Both the position numbers and the translations under genes were made by a program. Positions 23,953 to 36,026 of a DNA stretch of 64,000 nucleotides are shown here, piece after piece (the first letter of the stretch is position 1; every line of letters starts with the position of its first letter). The stretch covers positions 4,072,501 through 4,136,500 of the forward strand of contig NC_060233.1 in NCBI RefSeq assembly GCF_021155775.2, given 5' to 3'. The notes under the pieces were generated by a model. The model was not told the origin of the DNA. It was given only the letters and a program-made list of their open reading frames with translations, and did no database searches. This DNA is from Neodiprion pinetum. Its lineage: Eukaryota > Arthropoda > Insecta > Hymenoptera > Diprionidae.

Positions 23953-24300
23953 GGAGGTTAAGTTAGGTTTATTTTTAGGTTAGGTTCGGTTTTGGGTCAA
24001 TTATCTTTTTAGGTTAGGTTCGATTCTAGGTCAGTTTCCGATTTAAGTTAGGTTAGGTTAGGTTAGGTTAGGTTCCGTTTTAGGTTAGGTTCGGTTTAAG
24101 GTTAGGTTAGGTTAGGTTAGGTTCCGTTTTAGGTTAGGTTGGGTTTAAGGTTAGGTTAGGTTAGGTTAGGTTCCGTTTTAGGTTAGGTTCGGTTTAAGGT
24201 TAGGTTAGGTTAGGTTAGGTTAGGTTTCGTTTTAGGTTAGGTTAGGTTAGGTTAGGTTAGGTTCCGTTTTAGGTTAGGTTAGGTTAGGTTAGATTAAGTT
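23953..24300 (+). repeat. Interstitial TTAGG array with 49 bp higher-order unit
   Basis: Runs of GGTTAGGTTAGG alternate with the variants TTCCGTTTTAGG and TTCGGTTTAAGG. The CCG variant recurs at 24075, 24124 and 24173 (49 bp apart), then at about 24228 and 24265. This gives a higher-order unit made of TTAGG pentamers plus one fixed pair of variants. The left edge (23953-24050) is degenerate. TTAGG is the ancestral arthropod telomere repeat. Here it is internal and variant-rich, so this is an interstitial array, not a telomere end. Confidence 0.95.
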
Positions 24301-27300
24301 ATGTTACGTTGAATTAAATACAGGCGCATACCATACGTATAAGGGAGATACTTGAATGGAAGCAGAGACGAGAGAATCGCAGCGTATGTAGGTACTTGTG
24401 GATTTAACGAGGGTGACGATTTGTCGTCTTATTACAAACCCGTTCCGCTTTTAGCTCACATCAGTTCTCCGCGGTTTATTCGAGGACTGCTGCTGCACCG
24501 CAGACAAGGGTTTGTTAAAGTTCGTCAATTTATTCCTACAGGGCTTGAAATCGATTGTTTCCCGAGGGATAATCTTCGGACTCTCTTCACTTGCGCTTCT
24601 CTGACATTGTTGGTAAAATCAATCTTCCGAATTGTAATCAGCATCGAAGATGTAATTTTGTTCAGAAATTTTTTTTCTCTACCGTTGTTCGAAAAGCCAA
24701 AAGTACATGTCAAGTGTTCGAAAGGTGATTGTTTGTCTTTTCTCCTCTTGTATGCGCCTGGTTTTACTCTTTCTCTCTTTCTCTCTCTCTCTCTCTCTTC
24801 ATCTCTCGATTCTATAGAGTTTCACGATTCAATAACATTTACAACACCCAACATCTCACAACCATGGCAGCTATATAAACTCCCGCACTGCTTAACACTT
24901 GTGTGTACACGGTAAATTTTCCGGACAAATAAATATACAGAGTTTTTAGTTTCTTTTTCTGCTTCATTCGAACTTTTTACACCGGGTGATGTCTTTTCCT
25001 ATGTTTTTTTTTTCTTTTCTCTTATTTTTTCTGGTTATTTTTACCTTCTTTCCGTGAACGTCAAATCTCACCGGTACCCTAGGTTTGTTTGTAGAGACGG
25101 TCATAGTGTATGGAAATCTAGCTGTATCCTCGCCCATAGCTACCTTTCAGTTCTGTTTCACGTGTAGTATACCATTTAACGAATCGTTTTTCTTGGTACA
25201 TCATTTTATCCGTCTTGGAATCGGTGTAAGCGTTGTCTGGAATTTTTATGCTTTTATCCGGAAAGGAAGGAAGAGGCGAGAAACACACAAAAGAAAACAA
25301 ATTTTACACGAATTGAATTATTCTTGGTAATATTAATAGAGATGATTCGAGGAAGAAGTCGTTGGTCAAAATTCTGTTATTTAAAATTACACTCGTAAAA
25401 ATGGTGAACTTTTTTATTTATATACGTTTGTCTTTTCTTCTCTTCATAACTATACGTATTTTATGATATCGCTGGGTTTTGCGTGCAATGTGTAATAAAT
25501 CTGCAATAAAAATCCTTCTTTCCTTGTCCTCGTTTATTTGCGATTTCTATTAAATTCTATCGCATGTTTTCTCGTAATGGAAAAAAAATTGAAGGAATTA
25601 GATGGAATTAAAATTAATCCCAATGCTGTTGTTGCCGTTGTGCAGCAAGCATGGAACGAACGAATTTCAACGAATAATTTACACTATTTCGCCTCGACTA
25701 ATTTCTGCCAGTCATGCAATCTGGATTCAACTGCTTCGAGCCGAGTAACGTTGTAGTTTTACTTATCAGTTTTATATCGCCTCGAGTTTTATCGCCTGTA
25801 AAAATAACATAATCCTTTCGACGTAGAAAAAGAATGAAAGGGAGGGGATCGAAACAAAACTTTCTTTCACTTCGTCAAGTAACGCTTATACGTACAGACT
25901 TGAATTATTGATGCTAAAAGGTGAAAAATGTCGATGGAAAAATTATGTATTTTTTAGTACCAAACGCACGTGTCTTAATTCCAAGTTCCCCAGAATTTTT
26001 CGGTCACTCACTTCCATTATATATATGTATATAGAACACCGAATGACTCGAATAATAAATTATGATCGATATATATAAATATATATATGTATATAAAATA
26101 TGGTTTCTTTTTTTACGGGCACGTCGAATAAAATAATTTCTCATTATAACTTAACTAATTCCCTGTCGTTTAAAGGAGCTCTTTGATATCATACCTTGAA
26201 AATATATGATCATCCTACAATTTCCAATGACCGTTACATAAATCTCTCTCTTCTCTCTCACTTTTTCCCATCTTCATGCGGCATGTAATAATTTCTCGAC
26301 TAAAGCTTCTTGTACACAATATTTAAACTTAGTCCTGCGCATCTCGCCGAGCTCTGAAACTAATTAATCCATTAACGCGTCCTCTCACCTATGAAATGTA
26401 TATTTTCGAGCTTAATCTTTACCTTGTTAAATATTGGTCGATAAAAGAGAACAGAAAGAGAAAACGGTCTTCGAATAATAATAGCAATAACAACATCGAT
26501 TTGTAACCGGTTTCTTTCTCATCTTTTTCTGTACGGAAGAAACATGTGTTGCAATTGGTTGTTTTTTTCTTTCCTTCTATTTTTTCGTTTTTTTTTTTTT
26601 TTTGAGAGTCCGAAAGTACAATTCTTTACGTAAAACGTGGACGTAATAAAAACGAAATGTAAAATATTATAATAACGCAGAAAATGTGCGGTAGGTAGCC
26701 ATTGCTTAAATATTAATACGTATAACTAAGTAATCATACTAACTATATCAGTTGAGAGACGCGTGGAAGTTTTTGACCGATGATGATGATGATGATGATG
26801 GTTTTATTAAAAAAATCGAACACACTCGAATGACGATCACTCAGATCTCACCTAACCACTTTTAACGCCTCTTCGAACGACGTTTCGGTCTTCGGTGATG
26901 CAATTTTTATTTAACAAGCAAGCATGCATGCATAATTTATTCGGCTTAATACCGAAGGCCACTCGAACTCATGGGCCATTTGCAATTTGTTTACATTCTA
27001 ATCATTCTACAGATGATGGTTATTATTTTGCGGTAAGAGAAACCTTGAACGTATAAGCAGCGAGAATGACGGTTTATTTTTAATAAATAAATTTGCGAAG
27101 AGTGCGATTGAAGAAACAAGAACTTGAACACAAGTAAAAACTGAGATTGAGTATTGTACCGCAGCGAAACGGTTCGTGTTTGTTTTTTAACTCACCGTTT
27201 ACACACATTGGATCACTGACAAAATGCGTAGAAAGGTAGAAATAAAGGTTAAACAATTTTAAAAATACATGGGATTGGAAGAAAAAGGAGCGAAGGAAAA

Positions 27301-27759
27301 ACAGATAAATTTGCGTACAACGAAACTGGCAGATTTTCGCGGAATCGTCGTCTCCTGCTTCGAATCGTATCGTACGTATCTTAGGTGTAATAAAACCAGA
27401 TGCAGGAAGTTGAAAATAAATTGCAAAAAAAGAAAAGAGGAAAAATAAAAATCCAGCCAACAACGATAGAACTGTGAGAATTATACAGTTCGCGTAAATT
27501 TCTTTTTTCACTTGTATAACTTTGTTTTTGTAATAACTACCGATTTGTTTTAGTGTTGATTAATTTCTGCCTTCATAGACTGCGCGCCTCATTATTGAAT
27601 TACTAATTATCGCTAATTGACAGAAACGGGGAAAATTCGTGGATGATTAAATTCTTAGGTTATAGTTTATTATTTTCTTTCCCTTTTTTTCGACGCAATT
27701 TTTTGCAAACGAAACATGAAGTGCAATTCAATTATTGGTTAATCTTTGTATATCATGTA
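24301..27759. other. Non-coding AT-rich sequence
   Basis: A frame of 187 codons at 24352-24915 runs through a (CT)n tract (24781-24798) and is not recognisable. Other contents are TATATA patches near 26020-26095, a T run near 26590-26603, (GAT)7 at 26779-26800 and an RY-alternating GCATGCATGC patch near 26923. No genes or transposon ends were found. Confidence 0.5.
26779..26800. repeat. (GAT)7 microsatellite
   Basis: Seven GAT units lie in AT-rich DNA, followed by GGTTTTATT. A simple repeat without coding context. Confidence 0.9.
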
Positions 27760-28995
27760 AATTTTTTTTGCAATACCTCTAATCTCTATGCAATCCTTGT
27801 AATTTTCGTGTAACCTCCAACCTGCGGTCTTTTTGGTAATCTTTGTTATTTTTGCTGCCTCTGGAATTTTTGTAACTCTTACAATCTCTTTATAATCCTC
27901 GTAATCTCTTTGCAGTGCTTGTAATCATTTTGCAATCTGTGCAATCTTCGTGTAATATTTCCAGTCTTCGTCATTCCTTGTAATCTTCGCTGTCTCTGGA
28001 ATCTTTGTAATTCTTGTGATCTTTTTGTAATTCTTGTAATCACTTCGCAATCCGTGTAATCCTCGTGTAATTTTTGCAGTTCCTTCATAATCTTTGTAAC
28101 CATTGCTATCTCTGGAATCTTTGTAATTCTTGTGATCTTTTTGTAATTCTTGTAATCACTTCGCAATCCGTGTAATCCTCGTGTAATTTTTGCCGTTCCT
28201 TCATAATCTTTGTAACCATTGCTATCTCTGGAATCTTTGTAATTCTTGTGATCTTTTTGTAATTCTTGTAATCACTTCGCAATCCGTGTAATCTTCGTGT
28301 AATTTTTGCAGTTCCTTCATAATCTTTGTAACCTTTGCTATCTCTGGAATCTTTGTAATTCTTGTGATCTTTTTGTAATTCTTGTAATCACTTCGCAATC
28401 CGTGTAATCTTTGTGTAATCTTTGCAGTTCCTTCATAATCTTTGTAACATTTGCTATCTCTGGAATCTTCGTAATTCTTGTGATCTTTTTTGTAATTCTT
28501 GTAATCACTTCGCAATCCGTATAATCTTCGTGTGATCTTTGCAGTTCCTTCATAATCTTTGTAACATTTGCTATCTCTGGAATCTTTGTAATTCTTGTGA
28601 TCTTTTTTGTAATTCTTGTAATCACTTCGCAATCCGTATAATCTTCGTGTGATCTTTGCAGTTCCTTCATAATCTTTGTAACATTTGCTATCTCTGGAAT
28701 CTTTGTAATTCTTGTGATCTTTTTTGTAATTCTTGTAATCACTTCGCAATCCGTATAATCTTCGTGTGATCTTTGCAGTTCCTTCATAATCTTTGTAACC
28801 TTTGCTATCTCTGGAATCTTTGTAATTCTTGCGATCTCTTTGTAATCCTCTTAATCTCTCTGCAAACCGTGTAATCGTCGTGTAATCTTTGCTATCTCTG
28901 GAATATCCCGCAGTCCGTCTAATTTTCGCATAATATTTTCAGTCCTTCGGTAATCCTTGTAATATTTGTAATCACTTGTAACCCACGTAATCGTA
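27760..28995 (-). repeat. Minisatellite, 116-117 bp monomers of ~11 bp sub-repeats
   Basis: The landmark TCTCTGGAAT recurs at 27993, 28109, 28225, 28341, 28457, 28574, 28691 and 28808, giving monomers of 116 bp that become 117 bp in the second half. A shorter unit ends near 28895. Each monomer is itself a string of diverged TTGTAATCT-like words spaced about 10-13 bp, and the flanks (27760-27990 and 28820-28995) show only these words. Because 117 is divisible by 3, the later monomers keep a reverse-strand frame open (28222-28749 and 28338-28787). They translate to the repeat ITRITKIPEIA and so on. I regard those frames as by-products. Confidence 0.95.
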
Positions 28996-30364
28996 GTCGG
29001 TGTACGCCACTTTTGCATAGTGATTAAACCCTCGGTGCATAATCAGATCCGGCGAGTCGCGCGGCACGCGGAGTTTAATTTTCAACGGCTATTACTTTGC
29101 CGTCTGATCCGAGCTCCGCGTCTCTAGGATCCTCCGGGAATCCCCAGGTCGCGTTGCCCCGCCGCACTGGGACCATTACTGGATGACGTATATCCGGCCC
29201 TTCTGCTACCTGTTACCCCGTTACCCTGACCCCGTATCGTTCTCTGCAAGCCGTATAAAACCGGAAAACGTGTCGCGCCTCTTTTTATTCCTTCAGACTT
29301 TTAGACAATTTCCAGTGTTTCTCATGCAGGGAAAAAATTCCTTTTTTGTAACCAATCAAAAAATATACTTGTTGGAAGAAACGTATTATGGGTTGAAAAT
29401 CAAACGGAAATCGGATAGTTTTGCGGCTGTAAACATGTGAAAATATAATGTATCTTACATTTCGTTTTTTATTATCAGTTATACGTGATATATTTTCTTG
29501 TAATTATAATCAAATTATGATGACGTATTTAACTGAATCAATTTGTTTGATTACTGAAATTTTAGACAATTTGATTTATTGCGTGATCTGTGGAATGACA
29601 AGTATAACCGAAAAGCTAATAAATTTTGCAATTCAGTCGAACAAAAGTGGTTTCAAAACGATTCTCAGGTAAAAAGTGGTGAAAAAATGTGAGAAAAACC
29701 CGAGACTCATCAATTTCCATCTTTTTCTGAAATTGTGTAAGATATCGTCGAAGCAAATGTAATAAAAGATTGGTAAAACCTCACGACGAGGAGGGAAGTG
29801 ATCAACGATTTAATTCATTTGAGAGTGACGAGGACGGATGTGTTGTAGTTATATCGTAGATATATGTATATACAGGGTGTATAATAAGGGAAACAGAATT
29901 TCAGAGCTGACTCGAGGGAGTTGCGTTGAAATTACGCCGTGGAATGCAAATCAGTCCCCAGTCAGGGATAACTCGACAATGAGATGCGACGAGGTAGAAG
30001 GAGAAGGAATAGGTGGTGGAAGGGCAACGGGAAGTCAGTTGACCTTGAAATTGGGGAATTTGGTTCATTGTCAATTTTTACTGGAATTTAGTACCTCGCA
30101 CAAGTGCCCCGTATAATTTAAGGGATATAATAAGAAATCGAGCCCGTCGCCGAAAAGCCAGATTTCTTGAAATTTGCTCTTCTCTTCGACATTTCTCGTC
30201 GTCTCTAAATTTTTTCTCTCATTTCCTTCAACGCTCTCTTTCGTTTTCCACCCCCATCTTGACACGGGGAGTGTAGATATTGAGACGCGGTAATGCGACA
30301 GTCCCCGGGTACACATACCCATGTACACAAATTGTATGCGTTATATCGTATGTATTATGTCTAC
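28996..30364. other. Non-coding; GC-rich block then AT-rich sequence
   Basis: 29030-29270 is GC- and CpG-rich (CGGCGAGTCGCGCGGCACGC) with embedded TAAT words and could be a conserved regulatory block. The remainder is AT-rich. Near 29871 is TATACAGGGTGTATAATAAG, reminiscent of common insect transposon ends, but no partner terminus was found. No gene is supported. Confidence 0.4.
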
Positions 30365-30722
30365 GTACACTTGGGGACAAGGAATCTGAGACGATTAATT
30401 TTTTACACTGGACAGTTACGTTGGCAACACGGAGAAACCTACAGCGCCACAGTCGGCCGAGCGCGAAACAAACTCAATCTCAATAAACGTAACGTAACCC
30501 GTGACCGTCGAATCTAACCTTAGAATACGTGTCGATCCAACAATTCATTATCGCCGCGGTATTCTAAGGTTAGATTCGACGGCCATGGGTTACGTTACGT
30601 TTATTGAGATTGAGTTTGTTTCGCGCTCGGCCGACTGTGGCGCTGTAGGTTTCTCTGTGTTGCCAACGTAACTGTCTAGTGTAAAAAATGAGCCGTCTCA
30701 GATTCATTGTCCCCAAGTGTAC
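30365..30722. mobile_element. 358 bp foldback: two 164 bp arms, ~95% identical
   Basis: Left arm 30365-30528 and right arm 30559-30722 are reverse complements of exactly equal length. By eye there are about 8 substitutions and no indels. The spacer is 30 bp. The outer ends are GTACACTTGGGGACAA and TTGTCCCCAAGTGTAC; the outer GTAC may be a 4 bp target duplication or part of the arm. The same peptide-like string (RRLIFYT, YSATVGRARNKLNLNKRN) is encoded on opposite strands by the two arms, which confirms the symmetry. It does not indicate a gene. If transcribed it would form a long, nearly perfect RNA duplex. Confidence 0.97.
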
Positions 30723-31420
30723 ATGCAAATACCGATACCGATCCGGTTTCGCTGTGGTTTTTTTGCGCGAAGGGCGGGAATTCCGGGCCGGAATACGGTA
30801 CAAAGAGACCAGAGGTACAGGTAGGAGGTTAAGGATTAACCTGTCGCTGGGAAGAAGGCACGGGGACAGCTTAACACCGCCCGCATACGATAAAAAACTC
30901 AACCCCCTCCCACCGACCTATCCATTTTTTATTTTACGTTTTTCCCCTTTTTTTGTTTTTTTCCTTCCTTCTTTTACCCACCAATTTTTTTATACCCAAT
31001 TTTCACGCTACAAAACGTCACCACAATGTATCATGTGTTATATAAAATATTACTAACATCGTCGTTTTCCTACCTGCGGAGTTTTTTTTTTACAAAAATA
31101 ATTAAAAAAAAAAATTTTTAATAAAAAATAAAAAAGACGTCGAATTTCGAAGTATTTATGGTATCTGATCTTACAATATTAACCGATTTTTATATTGTTG
31201 GCGTTACAGAACATATAATTGGGTTCGTGAACTTTTTCACAGAATTATTGAGGAAAAATGCTTTAGTGGGAAAATGCGTGATTACAGTTTAACGTCGGTA
31301 GCAAAACTGTTTTTACAATAATAGTTGGTTGACGCAGGAACCTTATTCATCGCGTAACAATGTGAAAGCTCAAAAATTGAATTCACCCTTTGTAACAATA
31401 TTACATTATCGCGTTTGCCG

Positions 31421-31440
31421 CTGCTGCTGCTGCTGCTGCT
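31421..31440. repeat. (CTG)n microsatellite
   Basis: About 6.7 CTG units lie after GCGTTTGCCG. The forward frame reads a poly-Leu run that ends within 63 codons without protein character. Confidence 0.92.
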
Positions 31441-34090
31441 CTTGTTGATTGTGATTGAAAAAGATATGAAGGGGAAATGTAGAAAAAGATGTATCGATGA
31501 TCATGTTATTGAGGGATTGAGAAAACCTGCAGAAAGCGAAACGTCGACGATACTCGACCTCGGCATCCAACCTCCGAGTGTTGGTTCAACGGATCTTACT
31601 CGATAGGTCGAGTGGCTTTGGTCCATCGGATCCGAGCACGGGGTCGTTCTCATCCAACCGCGTATATACGCACGAAATACGCTTTTTCCGCACCCTTCGT
31701 AGTGTATTTTATATTTTAGCCTCACGGAGGCGTGTGAAACTCAGGGGGAAATCGATAGCTTTTTTTTCAACTTCATTAAGAAGAATGTGCCAATCTTCGT
31801 TTTTCTGCAAATCGGTATGTTGGTCGAACCTTGCATACGTGATTATTTTAATTTCAAAAAATGCTGAATAGCAAAATATTGTACAACAGGTATGTGCCAA
31901 TAAAAATTGGGGGGGGGGGGATTCGCTCGGTATGGATTGTTTGTGCAAAAAAAATGCCGGTCGATTCTTCACATTTCAATTTTCTTTCGAAATTAAACTG
32001 TTCTTCGAAAATTCGCTGAAACCGACGTTTTTAAAATTTTTTTTTTTTACCTCCGACAAGTCGATTCGGTTGCGATTATTTTTTGTTTCTTTGTTGTTTT
32101 TTTCCCGCTTTACCCCAAAAAAAATGAATATCAATCGGCGTAATCTTGACAAAGTAATTAAATAACGATGACCGTGTAAAATAAAAATCTAGAAAATGTA
32201 TAGACTGTCAAATAAGCAGTCTCCTTAACTATAAACTATAACCAAACAGGTAGGCGGTGATTACAGTCTTGCTGATTATACGTACAGCAAGGAGGAAGCC
32301 GATAAGCTCTTAAGGTTCGCAAGCTCGGGGGTATATATTATATAGTATAATACACAAGAGGGGGTAGAACCTATTTTCAATTTACTGCTAAAACCACACG
32401 CCTCTGCAGAGCCTGCATGTTTCTACATTCGCTTTGCACAGGCTGCAGCGTCTCGTTTATACATATACATACGTATAACTACTTGATCCTACAGGGGTGC
32501 TAACAGCCCAAGTTATTCTTGGTAGAGCCTGTAATTCTATACCGTACCGGGTATACAGGTATACATATTTATATATATATATATATATGAGGCATTCCAC
32601 ACCAAACCGACCTACGTATTTTTTTATTGTCGATCACGGTGTAGAGTGTACAAAAGAAAAGAAAAGAGTAAAAACATGAAAAGCAAATTTTCCAATTAAT
32701 ATCCCTAATCGATTGACTTTAAATTTTTCTCACGAATTCTTTGCTGAAGAATCAAAATTTTCATACCAAGATTGAAGCGGGCAAGTTTTTTGGCTTAGAA
32801 GCTACAGACGCGAAAGGAGTAATTAAAAAGTAAGAAAAAACGAATGAAATATAAACTTGTATTTTTGAAATTTAGATTTAATTCGGTTTTTCTCATTTTT
32901 TAATTGCTTGATTCGCCTTTAGCTTACAAACCAAGAGCCTGTTCATTTTCGTCTTGGTCTCGAAATTTTGCTTTTTTTGGATAAAGAATTAATGAGAAAA
33001 ATTTAAAACCAATGGATCAAGGCTATTCATTCGTAAATTGTGTTTTTGGGATTTTGCGAGCAGTAAAAATCAAACCCGTGATCCAAAAAATTTAAAACTC
33101 AGTGAAAGATGATTTTTTTTTCCAACACCACACCGTACTTGAAAATGAATCGCCGAGGTTTGTGGAGGAATGCATCATATATATATTCCACGCAGTTCTC
33201 TGTACGAGTTTACGAGAGACTATGCCATTGCCTATTTCGCTAAATCGTAAGCAACCCGCCATTATTAGAGCCAATGTATAATATCCGAACCCCGCGAGTT
33301 TGTTCGGAAATAAGTTTCACTACCAATAAGACGTTTAGTATGTTTTTGTTTTTAATTCGTGTCAATTTTGTTCTACGCTAGCTTTCGAAGAATATATATA
33401 TATATATATTTTTTTTTTCTACAACTCTGTATGTAGATCGACAATCGAACGAGGCGAGAATTGCGAGAGAAAAGTGCTTTTGAGAGGTATTGCGGAGGTG
33501 TATGAAGATGGAATGAAAAGCTGCCATCCAACACCGGCTCCCTTGAAGGGTGGGGGTTAAATCGAGTTTACCTTCTGCTATTAAAATTTTTAATACCCGA
33601 TTCCGGTGTATGTATTACGGGCTGCGTGTAGTATAAGCTGTACAGGGTCGACGATAAAGTGAAGAAATGAGAGAGAAAGAGAGTAAGAAAGAGAGAGAGA
33701 TAGAGAGAGAAGGAAAGGGGCTGAAGATATCGGTAAACAAGTATGTCATTAACCGTTGGCTACCCGAGGCATTTTTCATTATCGGAAAATGGCTCTGCGT
33801 TGATAACAAGTTTTATTTCACGTTTTTCAATATATTCTTCATCTTCTTCTGTTCTCTTCTCTTTGGCTCCTCACCTGCCCTCGACGTACATCCACCTCGC
33901 TCCTTAACGGTTCCTCCACCACTATTATTCCGCAATTTCCATTGAATCTGCGGTTGGAATATATAAACTCTACCGGTAGATGTAGAATCGTAGCTATATA
34001 CATATCACATCCTCAAGGATAAATAGCTCAGAATTTATCTTATGCAGTTTTCGAGCTCCTTCCTACCGGATTATCCCATTCCATTATTCT

Positions 34091-34130
<40 letters not shown>
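34091..34130. repeat. (TA)n microsatellite
   Basis: An alternating TA tract of about 40 bp with one C interruption, followed by CGTACC. It is the longest of several TA tracts in this part of the window. Confidence 0.92.
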
Positions 34131-35228
34131 CGTACCAACCAGACTTGGCGAATGCCCGCCATCTTTTCATCCTCCCTCTCAAATCTCTCTCTCTCTCTCT
34201 CTCTCTTTTCCTTTCTTTCGCTTTCTCTAAATCCGAGAAGGGAAAATTCCAACGACCGTTGGATCTTCATTTATTCCTAATTCTATCGTCCCTTTTTCTT
34301 CACCCGTTTACTCTCTTTCGTCTCGCACGAAATATGTATACGAAATATAGCTACGTATACCTTGTATATTTATACATATATATGTACACCCGATAGTAAG
34401 ATGCCCTGGAGATATAAACGCCTCCTGTCCAAACAGGAGCTCTGAAAAACGAGTCAAAAGATATCCATTTGTCGCCTTGTTAATATAACACTCGAGTCGT
34501 GTAAATTGTTTCAGCTTGTCTCTTTACAATTTACGTTTAAACCTAGCCTTCGTTCGTCTCGTTGCTTCTGCCGTTGGTTGGTTGGTTGGTTTGGTACTGT
34601 TTGTGGAGCCTTGCCATCACGGTGATATAGTACACTCGAACTCCATCCTAGACTCCTTCTTCTATGACTCTCGAGTCCAATGCTCAGGGAAGATACTTTG
34701 CTCGCGAATGAATTATGGACATACTATACACGAATAACCCAGCAACAAGCCGGGGGATAAATTGTGTGATATTAAAGTAAAGCTCCTAGCTACACCAGCC
34801 TTTAGAAATCCCCCCCGAGTCCATTTATAGGTGGATTATATCATACACAAGTATACGTATGTATATAATGTATGTACATATCGTGTGTATACATCTATGT
34901 AACGATATGCATATGGCGCCATATGTGGATACGCCAAGAGGTTTTATGATACTCAAACCAGATCTGACTCTTCTTTTTTCATTCTATTTTTCTAATCCGC
35001 AGTGAGCTTTGCCTAATTCTTCCCTACATTTATATACAGTCTTCCATACGAATGTGAAAAAGCACACTGTTTTTATGATCTGATCGTTATTTTTCTTTTT
35101 CTTTCGCGAATTATGGGTGCATTAGTTTACTACCCTCAGGTTGACAACGGGTCGTCATGCTTCAAGGCAGATCAATACTTCGTGAATAATTATTATAGAA
35201 ATTCCATACAAGTTACGTGCGGTCAGTT

Positions 35229-35570
35229 TAATCCACTTGAATCTGTCTCAGTTTGGTTCAAGCAGTCATATTTAAAGTCATTTTTCCAATTAAGTCCTTC
35301 GAATTTAAGTACGCCAATTGTTTCGATGTCATTTAAAGTGGTTCCAAGTCTTTCGAATTCAACTTCAACTGTTTGGAGAAGTTTATCGAAATGACTCAAA
35401 GTTGGTTCAAGATCTTAAAATTGAGTTGAAGTATTTAGATGTCATTTAAACCGCTTCGAAACCTTTCGAAGTTACTCCAAGTGTCATTAGGAGTTACCTC
35501 AAATCACTCGAATCGCTTGAATCTTCACATCACAATATACGGGAAAAGGAACCATATCAGTCGATTCAAT
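35229..35570. repeat. Degenerate tandem repeat, TTCGAA/TTCAA words
   Basis: Words such as CTTTCGAA, TTCAAG and CACTTGAATC recur every 10-25 bases. GATGTCATTTAAA appears at about 35327 and again at about 35438, roughly 111 bp apart. The pattern suggests an old tandem array related in style to the GAAATC array at 36110. The forward frame at 35113-35394 is a translation of it. Confidence 0.5.
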
Positions 35571-36026
35571 TTCATTCAAAACGCAATTCTGTTCGTGTCT
35601 CTCAACCTGACCCAAGAGACGTATATTATACGTGAAACCACGTCGTGTAGCGGCGTCGAATGTTCAGGGTAGGTACCTATACGTAGTTGTTTTACGGCTA
35701 TCAGGATCTTTGCGGTTGCGGTTCGTCTGGGCCATTCGACCAATGGGTTGATCGCGTTTGCATCCTTACGGTCGTTTGGCCGTTTGGTCGTTTAAACAGG
35801 CAAAACGATCGCGCTCTCCACACTATCTGCAGAGGCCACAGGAAAAAGCTTCTCGTATTACTACACCAGTGCCAGTAGTGGTATGTACAACAGTTACGGA
35901 ACCGCGTGTCACTGTTCGAAATTTCTACTCCGTGTACTCCAAATCCAGATGCGAATGTACGCATGATGCAGTCCGTCATACCGTTGCGTGTACAAGGAAC
36001 GGATTCACGCACTGATCAAACATCAG

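Larger units (their letters stand above)
30723..35228. other. Non-coding sequence with microsatellites
   Basis: It contains A and T runs near 31081-31130, (CTG)n at 31421-31440, G12 at 31909-31920, several (TA)n tracts (32567-32588, 33393-33410, 34091-34130), GA near 33669-33710, (CT)n at 34184-34206 and a GGTTGGTTGGTT patch at 34573-34590. Open frames are short and unrecognised. No transposon termini were found. Confidence 0.5.

Noticed and set aside
24352..24915. 187-codon forward frame downstream of the TTAGG array
   Set aside because: It passes through a CT microsatellite read as Leu-Ser repeats and matches no family I know.
28222..28749. 175-codon reverse frame
   Set aside because: It is a translation of the 116-117 bp minisatellite; openness follows from the period being near a multiple of three.
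29871..29890. TATACAGGGTGTATAATAAG, like common insect transposon ends
   Set aside because: No partner terminus or element body could be found on either side.
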